From NCBI RefSeq assembly GCF_001612805.1, contig NZ_BDBD01000026.1:168880-232879 (forward strand): a stretch of 64,000 nt of DNA. The letters are read 5' to 3'. A model generated the notes under the pieces. That model did not search any database. It had not been told where the DNA came from and saw nothing but the letters and a program-made list of their open reading frames with translations. Shown piece after piece: positions 41,823 through 50,761 of the stretch. The position numbers were made by a program, and so were the translations under genes. The stretch's first letter is position 1. Each line of letters opens with the position of its first letter. The DNA comes from Nocardia coubleae NBRC 108252. Its GTDB lineage: Bacteria > Actinomycetota > Actinomycetes > Mycobacteriales > Mycobacteriaceae.

Positions 41823-43262
41823 ATGTCGCCGAGTACGGCATGGCCCGCCTATGGCTTCAAGAATGATTTCCGGGGCAGGGTGGTTACTGCCCGAACTGAT
41901 TGGTGGTCCGGCCTCGGTGCTGTGTGGACCGCAGTCGCGATGATCGTGATCGTGCCCGCTTTGCTGATCCGGGTAACACCGGCACCACGTGAATCGGTCT
42001 GGGTGTGGGCGTTGTCGGTGACCACGGTCGCCGGACTGCGTTACGCCCTGCTCATCGCGTCCGGACGGCGGCGCCTGGTCGAGATGTCGTTCTGGGTGTT
42101 CACCTACGTGTTCCTGGGTTTGGCACCGCTGGTTCAGATGCGGACCGAGCAGGTGCCCGACACCACCAAGGGCGCCGACCCGACGCTCAATGCCACGGCG
42201 ATGACGATCGTCGCGGTCGGGATCGTCGCTTTCCTCGCCGGTCTGGTTGTGGTGGGACGGCGCGATACCGCGGACGCGGCCGCGCCCGTCGCACGCGAAG
42301 TCGATCGGCGCCGGGCATTGCTGCTCGGCGGTGCCGGACTGCTGAGCGCCACCTATTACGTTGCCGCAGTAGGGCTTCCGACGCTGTTCTCCAGCCGGGA
42401 CGACCTGGTGCAGGCGGTCGCGGCACGCTGGCAGGAACCGATCGCCGCGGTGATGGTCGCCGGCGCGCAGATGCCGGTACTGGTGGCCTTCGTCGCCCTG
42501 GTCAAGGTCTACCAGCGCGCACCGGACAGGTTCGTGCTCGGTGTCCTGATCCTCGACGGCATCGTCCTCGCCGTGGTGCTCAATCCGATCGCGAACGCGC
42601 GCTATACCGCGGGCACGGCAGCGCTTGCCGTGGCTGCACTGTTCGGGTTGTTCGCGACGCCCACGCGATTTCGGCTGGTAGCGGTGTCGGCCGTGGCTGC
42701 CCTCGTGGTGCTGTTCCCGATGCTCGACCTGTTCCGGTACAGCGCGAGCGGTGAGCTGAAGACCGCAGGCCCACTCGACTCGCTGGTTTCCCCCGACTAC
42801 GACTCGTTCGCCCAGATCAACAACACCGCGCTGTACGTGCAGCGTGAGGGCTCGACCTACGGGCAGCAGGCCGCGGGCGTCGTGCTGTTCTGGGTGCCGC
42901 GAAAGTTGTGGGCGGACAAGCCGACCGACACCGGCATCCTGCTGGCCGACTTCCGCGGGTACACGTTCAAGAATCTCTCCGCCCCGCTGTGGGGTGAGCT
43001 CTACATCAACGGCACCTGGCCCGCGCTGGTTCTCGGGATGGGGGCGCTGGGTGCGCTGGCCCGGCGTGCCGACGCGCGTATCGACGCGACGCTGCGGCGC
43101 ACCCGCTCACCCGGCGTGCTGGCCTGCATCCTGCCCTTCTACCTGATCATCCTGCTGCGCGGCTCGCTACTGCAGGCGATGTCGAGCCTGCTGGTCATCC
43201 TCGTGTGCAGCGTGTTCGTCCTCGACTGGCGGAAGGAGCGCGCGGATGCGTTCGTCGGCTAG
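41823..43262 (+). CDS. Wzy-like polysaccharide polymerase
   Basis: A 479-residue integral membrane protein with about twelve hydrophobic helices and one larger external loop (about residues 300-400, with FRYSASGELKTAGPLDS and FWVPRKLWADKPTDTG). Topology, the late WxPRxLW motif and cluster position fit O-antigen/oligosaccharide polymerases of the Wzy type, which link repeat units on the outer face of the membrane. ATG 41823 is preferred over upstream in-frame codons because GGGAGAGCAG precedes it. Its end overlaps the SGNH hydrolase gene by 17 bases, starting a run of tightly coupled genes. Confidence 0.8.
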   Translation: MSPSTAWPAYGFKNDFRGRVVTARTDWWSGLGAVWTAVAMIVIVPALLIRVTPAPRESVWVWALSVTTVAGLRYALLIASGRRRLVEMSFWVFTYVFLGLAPLVQMRTEQVPDTTKGADPTLNATAMTIVAVGIVAFLAGLVVVGRRDTADAAAPVAREVDRRRALLLGGAGLLSATYYVAAVGLPTLFSSRDDLVQAVAARWQEPIAAVMVAGAQMPVLVAFVALVKVYQRAPDRFVLGVLILDGIVLAVVLNPIANARYTAGTAALAVAALFGLFATPTRFRLVAVSAVAALVVLFPMLDLFRYSASGELKTAGPLDSLVSPDYDSFAQINNTALYVQREGSTYGQQAAGVVLFWVPRKLWADKPTDTGILLADFRGYTFKNLSAPLWGELYINGTWPALVLGMGALGALARRADARIDATLRRTRSPGVLACILPFYLIILLRGSLLQAMSSLLVILVCSVFVLDWRKERADAFVG

Positions 43263-44013
43263 CCGAATGGTTCTCGGGCTCGCCATCGCTGCTGTGCTGG
43301 CCGGCGGGTTCCTCCTCGAACGGCACATGTCGGTGCCGGTCGGTGTGATCGCCGCGCCGACACTGCAGCCCTCAGCACCTGGTGTGCAGCAACGGCTTTC
43401 GGCGTTGTTCGTCGGCGACAGCTTCACCGCTGGTGCGGGCGTCGGCGGCGGTACGAACAGCTATGCCTGCATCCTGGCGCGCACACAGGGCTGGGCTTGC
43501 AACGTCGACGCGTTCGGCGCGACCGGCTATCTCAACGACGGCGCGAAGTTCTATCCGGCTCCGCCGCCGGGGCGGCTGGTGGACAGGCTGCCTGCCGATG
43601 CCCGGATCTTCACCGTCGACGTGGTCTTCCTCGATGCCGGCCGCAACGACCTGGGCTACGAGCCGAGATCCGTGCTCGAAGCGTTGACCGATGCCTTGTC
43701 CGAGGTCGGGCGGTTGTGGCCGACCGCGCAGGTGGTGGTGATCATGCCCGCCTACATGTCGGCAACACCGTACGCGAACTACACGACACTGCGGGCAGGC
43801 TTCGCCGATGCCTGCGAGGCCGCCGACGCCACCCTGTTGGACCCGGTGGCCGAGGGGTGGTACTCCGGCGCCGACATCGACATCGCGGCGATGCAGATCG
43901 AGGACAAAGTGCACCCGAACCCGCTCGGCCATCAGTTCCTGGCGGGCCGAGTCGCGAAGTCGCTGGTTCGCAACGGTCTCGGCGAGATCGTCACCGCCCG
44001 GGAGCCCGCATGA
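43246..44013 (+). CDS. Exported SGNH/GDSL-type hydrolase
   Basis: A 255-residue protein with an N-terminal signal anchor (MVLGLAIAAVLAGGFLL). The SGNH blocks are visible: FVGDSFTAG (nucleophile Ser near residue 59), GRND (near 132) and DKVHPN (near 220). It probably removes or transfers O-acyl groups on the exported polysaccharide outside the membrane; O-deacetylation would counterbalance the two acyltransferases of this cluster. It overlaps the polymerase gene upstream and the Wzz-like gene downstream (ATGA at 44010-44013). Confidence 0.8.
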   Translation: MRSSASRMVLGLAIAAVLAGGFLLERHMSVPVGVIAAPTLQPSAPGVQQRLSALFVGDSFTAGAGVGGGTNSYACILARTQGWACNVDAFGATGYLNDGAKFYPAPPPGRLVDRLPADARIFTVDVVFLDAGRNDLGYEPRSVLEALTDALSEVGRLWPTAQVVVIMPAYMSATPYANYTTLRAGFADACEAADATLLDPVAEGWYSGADIDIAAMQIEDKVHPNPLGHQFLAGRVAKSLVRNGLGEIVTAREPA

Positions 44014-44681
44014 ATCCGTCGTTCTTCACGCTGCTGCGAATGCGGTGGCAGCTGGTGACCACGTTGTTGCTGCTGGCCATCCTGATGGGCGTCGGCGTGA
44101 CATTGCAGACCACACCTCGGTTCGTCTCCACCGCTCGCATCTTCCTGGCGACGCCGAGCTGGAACGGCGCTACGCGCAACAGTGCCGAAGCCAGCCCGTT
44201 TCGAGGTGACGACTTCGCGCGTTCACGGGCCCGCAGCTATGTGCGCATGGCCGGTGATGTCGATCTGGCTCGCCGGGTCGTTACGAAGCTGGGCGCGGAC
44301 CGGTCCCCCGAAGCGCTGGCCGGGGCGGTCACCGCGCATCTGATCCCCGACACGGTGCTGATCGATGTGTCGGTGGCCGATGTGTCGGCCCCGGAAGCGC
44401 AACGACTCGCCGATGGTGTCGCCGCCGAGCTCGCCGCGCAGATCCTGGCGCTGGAAACCCCGAGCGGGTCGCGGATTCCCACGGTGGAGCCGGTGATCAC
44501 GCAGACCGCAGACCTACCGGAGCATCCGTCCGAACCCGATGTGTGGAACAACCTGGCGCTCGCGGCCGGCCTGGGGCTGCTGGCCGGGGTCACCGGCGCA
44601 GTGCTCGTTCCGCAGCGGCCGGGCAGTGCGCGAAGCGACCGCGGCCCGGGAAAAACGGTGAGAGAGAGGTCGTTTCGGTGA
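44010..44681 (+). CDS. Wzz-like chain-length protein 1
   Basis: A 223-residue protein with one N-terminal membrane helix (about 16-33), an external domain with the Wzz-type opening (TTPRFVSTARIFL) and a second membrane helix near residue 185 (LALAAGLGLLAGVTGAVLV), followed by a short charged tail. It belongs to the polysaccharide co-polymerase family and should set chain length. There is no cytoplasmic Walker-type tyrosine-kinase domain. It is coupled to neighbours by ATGA and GTGA overlaps and followed by a second, related protein. Confidence 0.8.
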   Translation: MNPSFFTLLRMRWQLVTTLLLLAILMGVGVTLQTTPRFVSTARIFLATPSWNGATRNSAEASPFRGDDFARSRARSYVRMAGDVDLARRVVTKLGADRSPEALAGAVTAHLIPDTVLIDVSVADVSAPEAQRLADGVAAELAAQILALETPSGSRIPTVEPVITQTADLPEHPSEPDVWNNLALAAGLGLLAGVTGAVLVPQRPGSARSDRGPGKTVRERSFR

Positions 44682-45448
44682 CGCTTCTACGATGGTGGCC
44701 CAGCGTGGCCGGGGTGGTGCTCGGGTGCACGGCCGCAGTGGGGATGCTGGTTTCCAGCCCAACGGTCTTCACCGCGACGACGACGCTGTTCATCGGATCG
44801 CCGGTGAGTGCCGACTCCGCGGGTGCGTACGCCGGAGACCTGTTCGGCCAGCAGCGCGCAGTCAGTTACGCGCACCTGTTCACCAGCGATGATCTCGCGA
44901 CCAAGGTGATCGACGACCTGTCGCTGGAGCTGACGCCTGCCGAACTCATCGCCCAGGTGTCGGCCCGGCAGCTGCCCAAGACCGTGCTGCTCGAGGTGAA
45001 CGCGACCGATCCCGCGGCGCAGCGTGCCGCCGATATCGCGAACGCGTACGCGGCCAACTTCGCCGCCTACGTCGCCAGGCTCGAGACGCCGGCGGTGGGC
45101 AATCAGTCGGTGGCCAAGATCAGCGTGGTTCGCACCGCTACCGCACCTGTGGCACCGTCGAGTCCTGGTGCGCCGATGTACCTCGGCGGTGGGCTGGTGC
45201 TCGGCGCGATGCTGGGTGGACTCGCGCAATGGGCGCTGAGCAGACACGCTCGTCGGGCAGCCCCAGCAACCGACGTGCCCGAGCCCGCACCCCGACGGAC
45301 CGAACCGCCGCGCGAGGCAGGCACCGGTAGCCATCGAGCGGCGCCCGCTGTGCGCCGGACCGAACCCCGCAACTTTCACATCGATGCCGAGGGGCCGGAG
45401 TTCGCGACCCAGCAGCTACCGCGAGCCGGAGGGCGCACTCATGGCTGA
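44678..45448 (+). CDS. Wzz-like chain-length protein 2
   Basis: A 256-residue relative of the preceding protein: N-terminal helix (VAGVVLGCTAAVGMLV), external SPTVFTATTTLFIGSPV opening with GAYAGDLFGQQRAVSYAHLF, second helix near residue 170, and a longer Arg/Pro/Ala-rich cytoplasmic tail of about 70 residues. It starts at GTG 44678 overlapping the previous stop. Two co-polymerase proteins side by side, both lacking a kinase domain, may form a mixed complex. The basic tail has no recognisable motif and could dock a separate ATPase or cell-wall enzyme. Confidence 0.8.
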   Translation: MTLLRWWPSVAGVVLGCTAAVGMLVSSPTVFTATTTLFIGSPVSADSAGAYAGDLFGQQRAVSYAHLFTSDDLATKVIDDLSLELTPAELIAQVSARQLPKTVLLEVNATDPAAQRAADIANAYAANFAAYVARLETPAVGNQSVAKISVVRTATAPVAPSSPGAPMYLGGGLVLGAMLGGLAQWALSRHARRAAPATDVPEPAPRRTEPPREAGTGSHRAAPAVRRTEPRNFHIDAEGPEFATQQLPRAGGRTHG

Positions 45449-46946
45449 CTCCGTCCGGCGGCACGTGCTTGCGGCGTCGCTCGGTCGCCGCGTTCGATCG
45501 ACGGTGATCGCGTTCTGCTCGGCCGGGGCCGTCGTTGGCTTACTGGTGGCATGCACCGCCGCCCCGACAGCCCCGGCGAATCCGCTCGGAGACCAGGGGC
45601 CCGACGCCAAACTCGTTTTCGCCCACTACTTTCCGCCCTACCCCATCTCGATCGACAACCTGCCCGCCGAGCGCGACTACTACTCCACGGAATACTTGAA
45701 CCCCGGCGGCAGTGGTGGTGCCAATGCCGCCTACGGCGGTCTGCTGCGCGACCGGCCCGTGCCGCGCCCGGTGTCGGACCACGCGGACTGGCGCTCGGCT
45801 GATCTGGAAACCGAAGTCCGACAGGCCATTGCGGCCGGCATCGACGGGTTCACGGTGAACCTGCTGACCTCGGCCGCTGACGGCGGCCTCTGGCATGCCG
45901 ATGTGCCCACCCGGTTGCTGCGGGCGGCGCATGCGGTGGACCCGAAGTTCAAGATCATGCTGATGCCCGACATGTCCGGGACGCCGGGCACCTGGAGCGT
46001 GGCGCAGCTGGCTGCCGAGCTCGCCGGCTGGGCGGCCGAGCCCGCCGCCTACCGGCTCTCGACGGGGCCGCTGGTGGTGTCGCCGTACATGGCCGAGAAA
46101 CGCCCGGCCGCTTGGTGGTCGGAGCTCGTCGCGGTCATGTCGAGCGCGCACGGCATCGAGGTCGCGCTGGCGCCGGTGTTCACCGTGTACGACACCTACG
46201 CCGCCGACTATGCCCCGATCAGCTACGCGATGTCGATCTGGGGCGGCCGGAATCCGGCGTTCAATCCCGTGTCGGGGTTCCCGCTGGACACCATCGCCGA
46301 CGCGCACAGCCGTGGCGCCCGGTGGATGCAGCCGGTGTCGATGCAGGACTACCGTCCGCGCAACGGCATTTTCGACGAGGCAGGCAATACCGAGAACCTG
46401 CGCAATACGTGGACCATCGCGATCGCGGGCGGCGCGGACTGGGTGCAGCTGGTCACCTGGAACGACCACAGCGAAGGCACATCGTTCGCGCCATCGATGT
46501 ACCACGGCGGCGCGCTGCTCGGGCTGTCGTCGTACTTCCTGCGCTGGTTCAAGTCCGGCCGTCCGCCCGCGATCGAGCGCGACGAGCTGTACCTGACCCA
46601 TCGACAGCAACTGGTCGCGACGCGGCCGACGTACCCGCAGACCGTGCTGATGACCCTCCGGCCGGGCAGCACCCCGGCGCGGGACGAAGCCGAAGCGCTC
46701 GTCCTGCTGCGCGAGCCGGGCACGGTTGCCGTGCGCGCGGGCAGCCAGGTCGCCCGCTGCACGCTGCCCGCCGGTCTCGGCATCTGCGCGGTGTCGTTGC
46801 CCGGCGGCGAGTCCGACGTCACCGTCAGCGCCTACCTGGAGCGCGCGGGTGACGTCGTACTGGTGGCGAGCTCACCGTGGCCGGTGCGGGCACATCCACC
46901 GGTTCAGGACCTGCAGTACACCGCCACGATGGGAGTCGCCCCGTGA
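45441..46946 (+). CDS. GH71-like glycoside hydrolase lipoprotein
   Basis: A 501-residue exported protein. The signal sequence ends in a lipobox-like LVAC (Cys38), so it is probably a lipoprotein. The mature part has the TIM-barrel pattern of family GH71 and related enzymes: VFAHYFPPYPIS at the start, AIAAGIDGFTVNL, KIMLMPDMSG, and WNDHSEGTSF late in the barrel. GH71 members cut alpha-1,3-glucan. Within a polymer-export operon it may trim or release the chain. ATG 45441 lies inside the end of the preceding Wzz-like gene. Substrate is unknown; catalytic residues cannot be assigned with confidence. Confidence 0.7.
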   Translation: MADSVRRHVLAASLGRRVRSTVIAFCSAGAVVGLLVACTAAPTAPANPLGDQGPDAKLVFAHYFPPYPISIDNLPAERDYYSTEYLNPGGSGGANAAYGGLLRDRPVPRPVSDHADWRSADLETEVRQAIAAGIDGFTVNLLTSAADGGLWHADVPTRLLRAAHAVDPKFKIMLMPDMSGTPGTWSVAQLAAELAGWAAEPAAYRLSTGPLVVSPYMAEKRPAAWWSELVAVMSSAHGIEVALAPVFTVYDTYAADYAPISYAMSIWGGRNPAFNPVSGFPLDTIADAHSRGARWMQPVSMQDYRPRNGIFDEAGNTENLRNTWTIAIAGGADWVQLVTWNDHSEGTSFAPSMYHGGALLGLSSYFLRWFKSGRPPAIERDELYLTHRQQLVATRPTYPQTVLMTLRPGSTPARDEAEALVLLREPGTVAVRAGSQVARCTLPAGLGICAVSLPGGESDVTVSAYLERAGDVVLVASSPWPVRAHPPVQDLQYTATMGVAP

Positions 46947-48238
46947 CCAGTCCGCTCTCGATCGTGATCGCCGGTCTGAACTATGCGCCGGAGAGCACCG
47001 GAATCGCGCCCTACACCACCGGCGTCGCCGCAGGCTTGCGTGCGCGCGGACACCGGGTTCGGGTGTTGACCGGGCTGCCGCACTATCCGCAGTGGCGACT
47101 GCAGCCGGGTTTCGACGATCCGGCGGCGTTGCGCACCGAAATCGATGGTGTTGCGGTGCGACGGCTTCGGCACTTCGTACCGGATCCGCCCAGCGGGTTG
47201 GGGCGGGTTCGGATGGAGGCGAGCTTCGGTGCGAGGCAAGCCGCCGCCTTGCCGTCCGACGATGTCGATGCCGTTGTGTTCGTCAGCCCGGCGATGTTGT
47301 CGACCGCTGCGGGGCTCCTCCGTCTTCGATTGGGTCGCAGTAACTCTTGCCCCGCAGTCGGTGTCTGGGTGCAGGATCTCTACAGCCGGGGCGTGGTGGA
47401 GACGGGTGCGATGAGTGGCAGGCCCGCCCAGCTGGCCGCCGCATTCGAATCGGGCTTGTTGCGGGCCGCCGACGGTGTCGTGGCCATCCACGACCGCTTC
47501 AAATCCACCATGACGTCGGAGCTTCGGGTTCCGGCGGAGCGGATCACGGTGATACGCAACTGGACTCACCTACGTCCGGCGCCGGTGATCGATCGTGCGG
47601 CGGCGCGACGCAAGCTGGGCTGGGACGACGAGACGGTGATCGTGCTGCACACCGGAAACATGGGCGCCAAACAAGGTTTGGAGCATGTGATCGCGGCCGC
47701 CGGTCATGCGCAGCGACACGGAGAACCGGTGCGATTCGTCCTGGTCGGCGGCGGTAACCAGCGTCCCCAGTTGGAGGCCGCGGGCCGCGGGATCGACACC
47801 CTGCGGTTTCTCGACTCGCTGCCCGACGGTGACTACCAGCAGGCGCTGGCCGCCGCGGATGTGCTGCTGGTGAACGAGCGCCCCGGCGTCGGTGAGATGG
47901 CCGTGCCGAGCAAGCTCACCTCGTACTTCACCACCGGTAACCCCGTCATCGCGGCAACCGACGCCGACAGCATCACCGCCGCGGAGATCCGCGCGTCCGG
48001 CGGCGGTCTCGTTGTCGCACCGGATGATCCGGCACAGCTGGTGCGCACAGCCCTCGAACTGGGCCGCGATCGTGAACGGGCCGCCGCGCTCGGCGCCGCG
48101 GGCAGGCAGTTCTGTGCACGCACGCTGTCGCAAACACATGCCATTGATCAGTTCGAACAGTGGCTCACCGACCTGGTCGAGACCAAGGCCAGGCACAGCA
48201 AGGGTAGGAGGGGCAGCCACCGTGACGCAGTCCGGTAA
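46943..48238 (+). CDS. WcaI-like glycosyltransferase (GT4)
   Basis: A 431-residue GT-B enzyme with NYAPESTGIAPYTTG at the N-terminus, the motif typical of colanic-acid WcaI-type transferases; WVQDLYSRG in the first domain; VLHTGNMGAKQGLEHVI at the start of the donor domain; and VNERPGVGEMAVPSKLTSYF with the acidic donor-binding residue. It adds a sugar (fucose in the E. coli pathway) to the lipid-linked repeat unit. It starts at GTG 46943, overlapping the previous stop. The GDP-fucose genes follow directly, supporting a fucosyltransferase role. Confidence 0.85.
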   Translation: MTSPLSIVIAGLNYAPESTGIAPYTTGVAAGLRARGHRVRVLTGLPHYPQWRLQPGFDDPAALRTEIDGVAVRRLRHFVPDPPSGLGRVRMEASFGARQAAALPSDDVDAVVFVSPAMLSTAAGLLRLRLGRSNSCPAVGVWVQDLYSRGVVETGAMSGRPAQLAAAFESGLLRAADGVVAIHDRFKSTMTSELRVPAERITVIRNWTHLRPAPVIDRAAARRKLGWDDETVIVLHTGNMGAKQGLEHVIAAAGHAQRHGEPVRFVLVGGGNQRPQLEAAGRGIDTLRFLDSLPDGDYQQALAAADVLLVNERPGVGEMAVPSKLTSYFTTGNPVIAATDADSITAAEIRASGGGLVVAPDDPAQLVRTALELGRDRERAAALGAAGRQFCARTLSQTHAIDQFEQWLTDLVETKARHSKGRRGSHRDAVR

Positions 48239-49265
48239 GCGAGCACTGATAACAGGCATCACCGGTCAGGACGGTTCGTATCTGGCGGAGCTGCTGCTCA
48301 GCAAGGGTTACGAGGTGCACGGCTTGATCCGGCGCGCCTCCACGTTCAACACCGCGCGCATCGATCATCTGTACCAGGACCCGCACGACCCGCAGGCCCG
48401 GCTGTTCCTGCACTACGGCGATCTGTCCGACGGTGCACGCCTGGTGACGCTCTTGCGCCAGATCCAGCCCGACGAGGTGTACAACCTGGCGGCGCAATCG
48501 CACGTGCGCGTCAGCTTCGACGAGCCCGAACACACCGGCAACACCACCGGACTCGGCACTGTGCGGTTGCTCGAGGCGGTCCGGATGGTCGGTGCGGACT
48601 GCCGCTACTACCAGGCGTCCACCTCGGAGTTGTTCGGCGCGACACCACCACCGCAGAACGAGGAGACCCCGTTCTATCCGCGTTCCCCGTATGGCGCGGC
48701 GAAGATCTACTCCTACTGGATCGCCCGCAACTACCGCGAGGCGTACGGCATGTACGTGGTCAACGGCATCCTGTTCAACCACGAGTCGCCGCGTCGCGGG
48801 GAGACCTTCGTGACACGCAAGATCACGCGTGCGGTCGCCCGGATCGCCGCCGGCCTGGAACAGCATGTGTACCTGGGCAATCTGGATTCCATCCGGGACT
48901 GGGGGTACGCCCCCGAGTACGTCGAGGGTATGTGGCGGATGCTGCAAGCCGATGAGCCGGACGACTACGTACTGGCCACCGGCGGCTCGTACACGGTGCG
49001 CGATTTCGTGGTCGCGGCCTTCGAACGTGCCGGGCTCGACTGGACCGAGCACGTCCGGTTCGACGAGCGCTACCTACGCCCGACCGAGGTCGATGCGCTG
49101 GTCGGCGACGCGAGCAAGGCGGAGCGGTTGCTCGGCTGGAAGGCCGGGGTGCACACCCCGGAGCTCGCGGCGATCATGGTCGACGCCGACATCGCGGCGC
49201 TCGAACATGCGGGCAAGCCCTGGATCGATCGGCCCGCCCTCGCGGAGTGGAGCACCGCCCGATGA
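48222..49265 (+). CDS. gmd: GDP-mannose 4,6-dehydratase
   Basis: A 347-residue short-chain dehydrogenase/epimerase-type enzyme. The N-terminal GITGQDGSYLAELLL carries the NADP-binding GxxGxxG; RRASTFNTARIDHLY, QSHVRVSF, the active-site TSE and the YGAAK Tyr/Lys pair follow, as in GMD. It converts GDP-mannose to GDP-4-keto-6-deoxymannose, the first step to GDP-L-fucose. It starts at GTG 48222 after GGTAGGAGGGG, overlapping the end of the glycosyltransferase gene. Family length and motifs are complete. Confidence 0.93.
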   Translation: MTQSGKRALITGITGQDGSYLAELLLSKGYEVHGLIRRASTFNTARIDHLYQDPHDPQARLFLHYGDLSDGARLVTLLRQIQPDEVYNLAAQSHVRVSFDEPEHTGNTTGLGTVRLLEAVRMVGADCRYYQASTSELFGATPPPQNEETPFYPRSPYGAAKIYSYWIARNYREAYGMYVVNGILFNHESPRRGETFVTRKITRAVARIAAGLEQHVYLGNLDSIRDWGYAPEYVEGMWRMLQADEPDDYVLATGGSYTVRDFVVAAFERAGLDWTEHVRFDERYLRPTEVDALVGDASKAERLLGWKAGVHTPELAAIMVDADIAALEHAGKPWIDRPALAEWSTAR

Positions 49266-50239
49266 GCGTGGATGCCGGTGCGGTCCAGCCCCTGGACCGC
49301 GATGCGACGGTCTACATCGCAGGCCATCGCGGGCTGGTCGGCTCCGCGGTGTGGCGGGCGTTCGAGCGTGCCGGGTTCGGCAACCTGATCGGCCGGAGCT
49401 CCGCGGAGCTCGACCTGCGTGATCGTGGCGCGGTGTTCGAGTTCGTCGGCGCTACCCGGCCCGATGTCGTTGTGCTGGCCGCGGCGCGGGTGGGTGGTAT
49501 CCAGGCCAACAACACCTATCCGGTGGACTTCCTGTCCGACAACCTGCAGATCCAGGTCAATGTGCTCGATGCCGCTGTGTCGGTGCGGGTTCCGCGGCTG
49601 CTGTTCCTCGGCTCGTCGTGCATCTACCCGAAGCACGCGCCGCAGCCGATCAAAGAGGAATACCTGCTCACCGGGCATCTGGAGCCGACCAACGATGCCT
49701 ACGCCATCGCCAAGATCGCGGGAATTCTCCAGGTTCAGGCAGTGCGCAGGCAGTACGGACTGCCCTGGATCTCGGCGATGCCGACCAACCTCTACGGTGT
49801 CGGCGACAACTTCTCCGCCCAGTCCTCGCACGTGCTGCCCGCGCTGATCCGCCGCTACAACGAGGCCGCACGCGATGGCATTGCAGAGGTGACGAACTGG
49901 GGTAGTGGCCGACCGCTGCGTGAATTCCTCCACGTGGACGACATGGCTCGCGCGTGTCTGCACCTGCTCGACCACTACGACGGTGCCGAACACGTCAATG
50001 TCGGTACCGGCAGCGATGTTTCGATCGCCGAGGTCGCCGGGCTCGTCGCCGACGCCGTGGGCTTCACCGGGCGAACCCACTGGGACACCACCAAACCGGA
50101 CGGCACTCCGCGCAAACTGCTCGACGTCTCGAAGCTGCGCGCGCTCGGTTGGGAACCGCAGGTCGAGTTGGCCGCGGGCATCGCGGACACGGTCGCGTGG
50201 TACCGGGAACACGAGGAGACCGCGCGGGGGTTGGTGTGA
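49262..50239 (+). CDS. fcl: GDP-L-fucose synthase
   Basis: A 325-residue enzyme that completes GDP-fucose synthesis (epimerisation and reduction of the 4-keto sugar). Motifs: AGHRGLVGSAVWR for NADP binding, AARVGGIQANNTYP, FLGSSCIYPKHAPQPI, the YAIAK Tyr/Lys pair, and MPTNLYGVGDNF. All are characteristic of WcaG/Fcl. ATG 49262 overlaps the end of gmd (ATGA), so the two steps are coupled in translation. It is followed by an overlapping acetyltransferase gene. Confidence 0.93.
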   Translation: MSVDAGAVQPLDRDATVYIAGHRGLVGSAVWRAFERAGFGNLIGRSSAELDLRDRGAVFEFVGATRPDVVVLAAARVGGIQANNTYPVDFLSDNLQIQVNVLDAAVSVRVPRLLFLGSSCIYPKHAPQPIKEEYLLTGHLEPTNDAYAIAKIAGILQVQAVRRQYGLPWISAMPTNLYGVGDNFSAQSSHVLPALIRRYNEAARDGIAEVTNWGSGRPLREFLHVDDMARACLHLLDHYDGAEHVNVGTGSDVSIAEVAGLVADAVGFTGRTHWDTTKPDGTPRKLLDVSKLRALGWEPQVELAAGIADTVAWYREHEETARGLV

Positions 50240-50760
50240 CGCGTTCGCTGGCCGGGTTCACCGGTGCGGGATACGACAAGGGCCGCCCTGTTGCCGTCCA
50301 GATCGCGTGGCTCGCGGTGGCCGGTGTGCTCGCCAAGTGGTGGTGCCCGAACCGGTTGCGTGTGGCTGTCCTTCGTGCCTTCGGGGCGAGTATCGAACCA
50401 GGGGTGCTCATCCGGCATCGGGTGCGGATCCACTGGCCGTGGAAGCTGTCGGTCGGCGCGGACAGCTGGATCGGCGAGGACGTCTGGATCCTCAACCTGG
50501 AGCCGGTGACGATCGGCGCGAATGTCTGTGTGTCGCAGGGTGTCCTGCTGTGTACCGGCAGTCACGACCGGCACTCGTCGACCTTCGAGTTCGACAACGC
50601 GCCGATTGCTGTGCACGACGGTGCTTGGCTCGGTACCCGGGCGACGGTGCTGCGCGGCGTCACGATCGGCGCGCGGGCCACCGTGGGGGCGACCGCCTTG
50701 GTCACCTCTGATGTCGCGGCCGACGCCACGATGCTCGCGCCGCGTGCGATGGCGGTGTGA
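50236..50760 (+). CDS. WcaF-like sugar O-acetyltransferase
   Basis: A 174-residue left-handed beta-helix acyltransferase with the WcaF-type pattern: GYDKGRP near the start, WCPNRLRVAVLRAFGASI, IRHRVRIHWPWKLSVGADSW, then LCTGSHDRHSSTFE with the likely catalytic His, and VTIGARATVGATALV. In colanic acid synthesis WcaF acetylates fucose. It starts at GTG 50236, overlapping fcl. With the acyltransferase at 40896 the cluster has two acylating enzymes. Confidence 0.85.
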   Translation: MTRSLAGFTGAGYDKGRPVAVQIAWLAVAGVLAKWWCPNRLRVAVLRAFGASIEPGVLIRHRVRIHWPWKLSVGADSWIGEDVWILNLEPVTIGANVCVSQGVLLCTGSHDRHSSTFEFDNAPIAVHDGAWLGTRATVLRGVTIGARATVGATALVTSDVAADATMLAPRAMAV

Positions 50761-50761
50761 G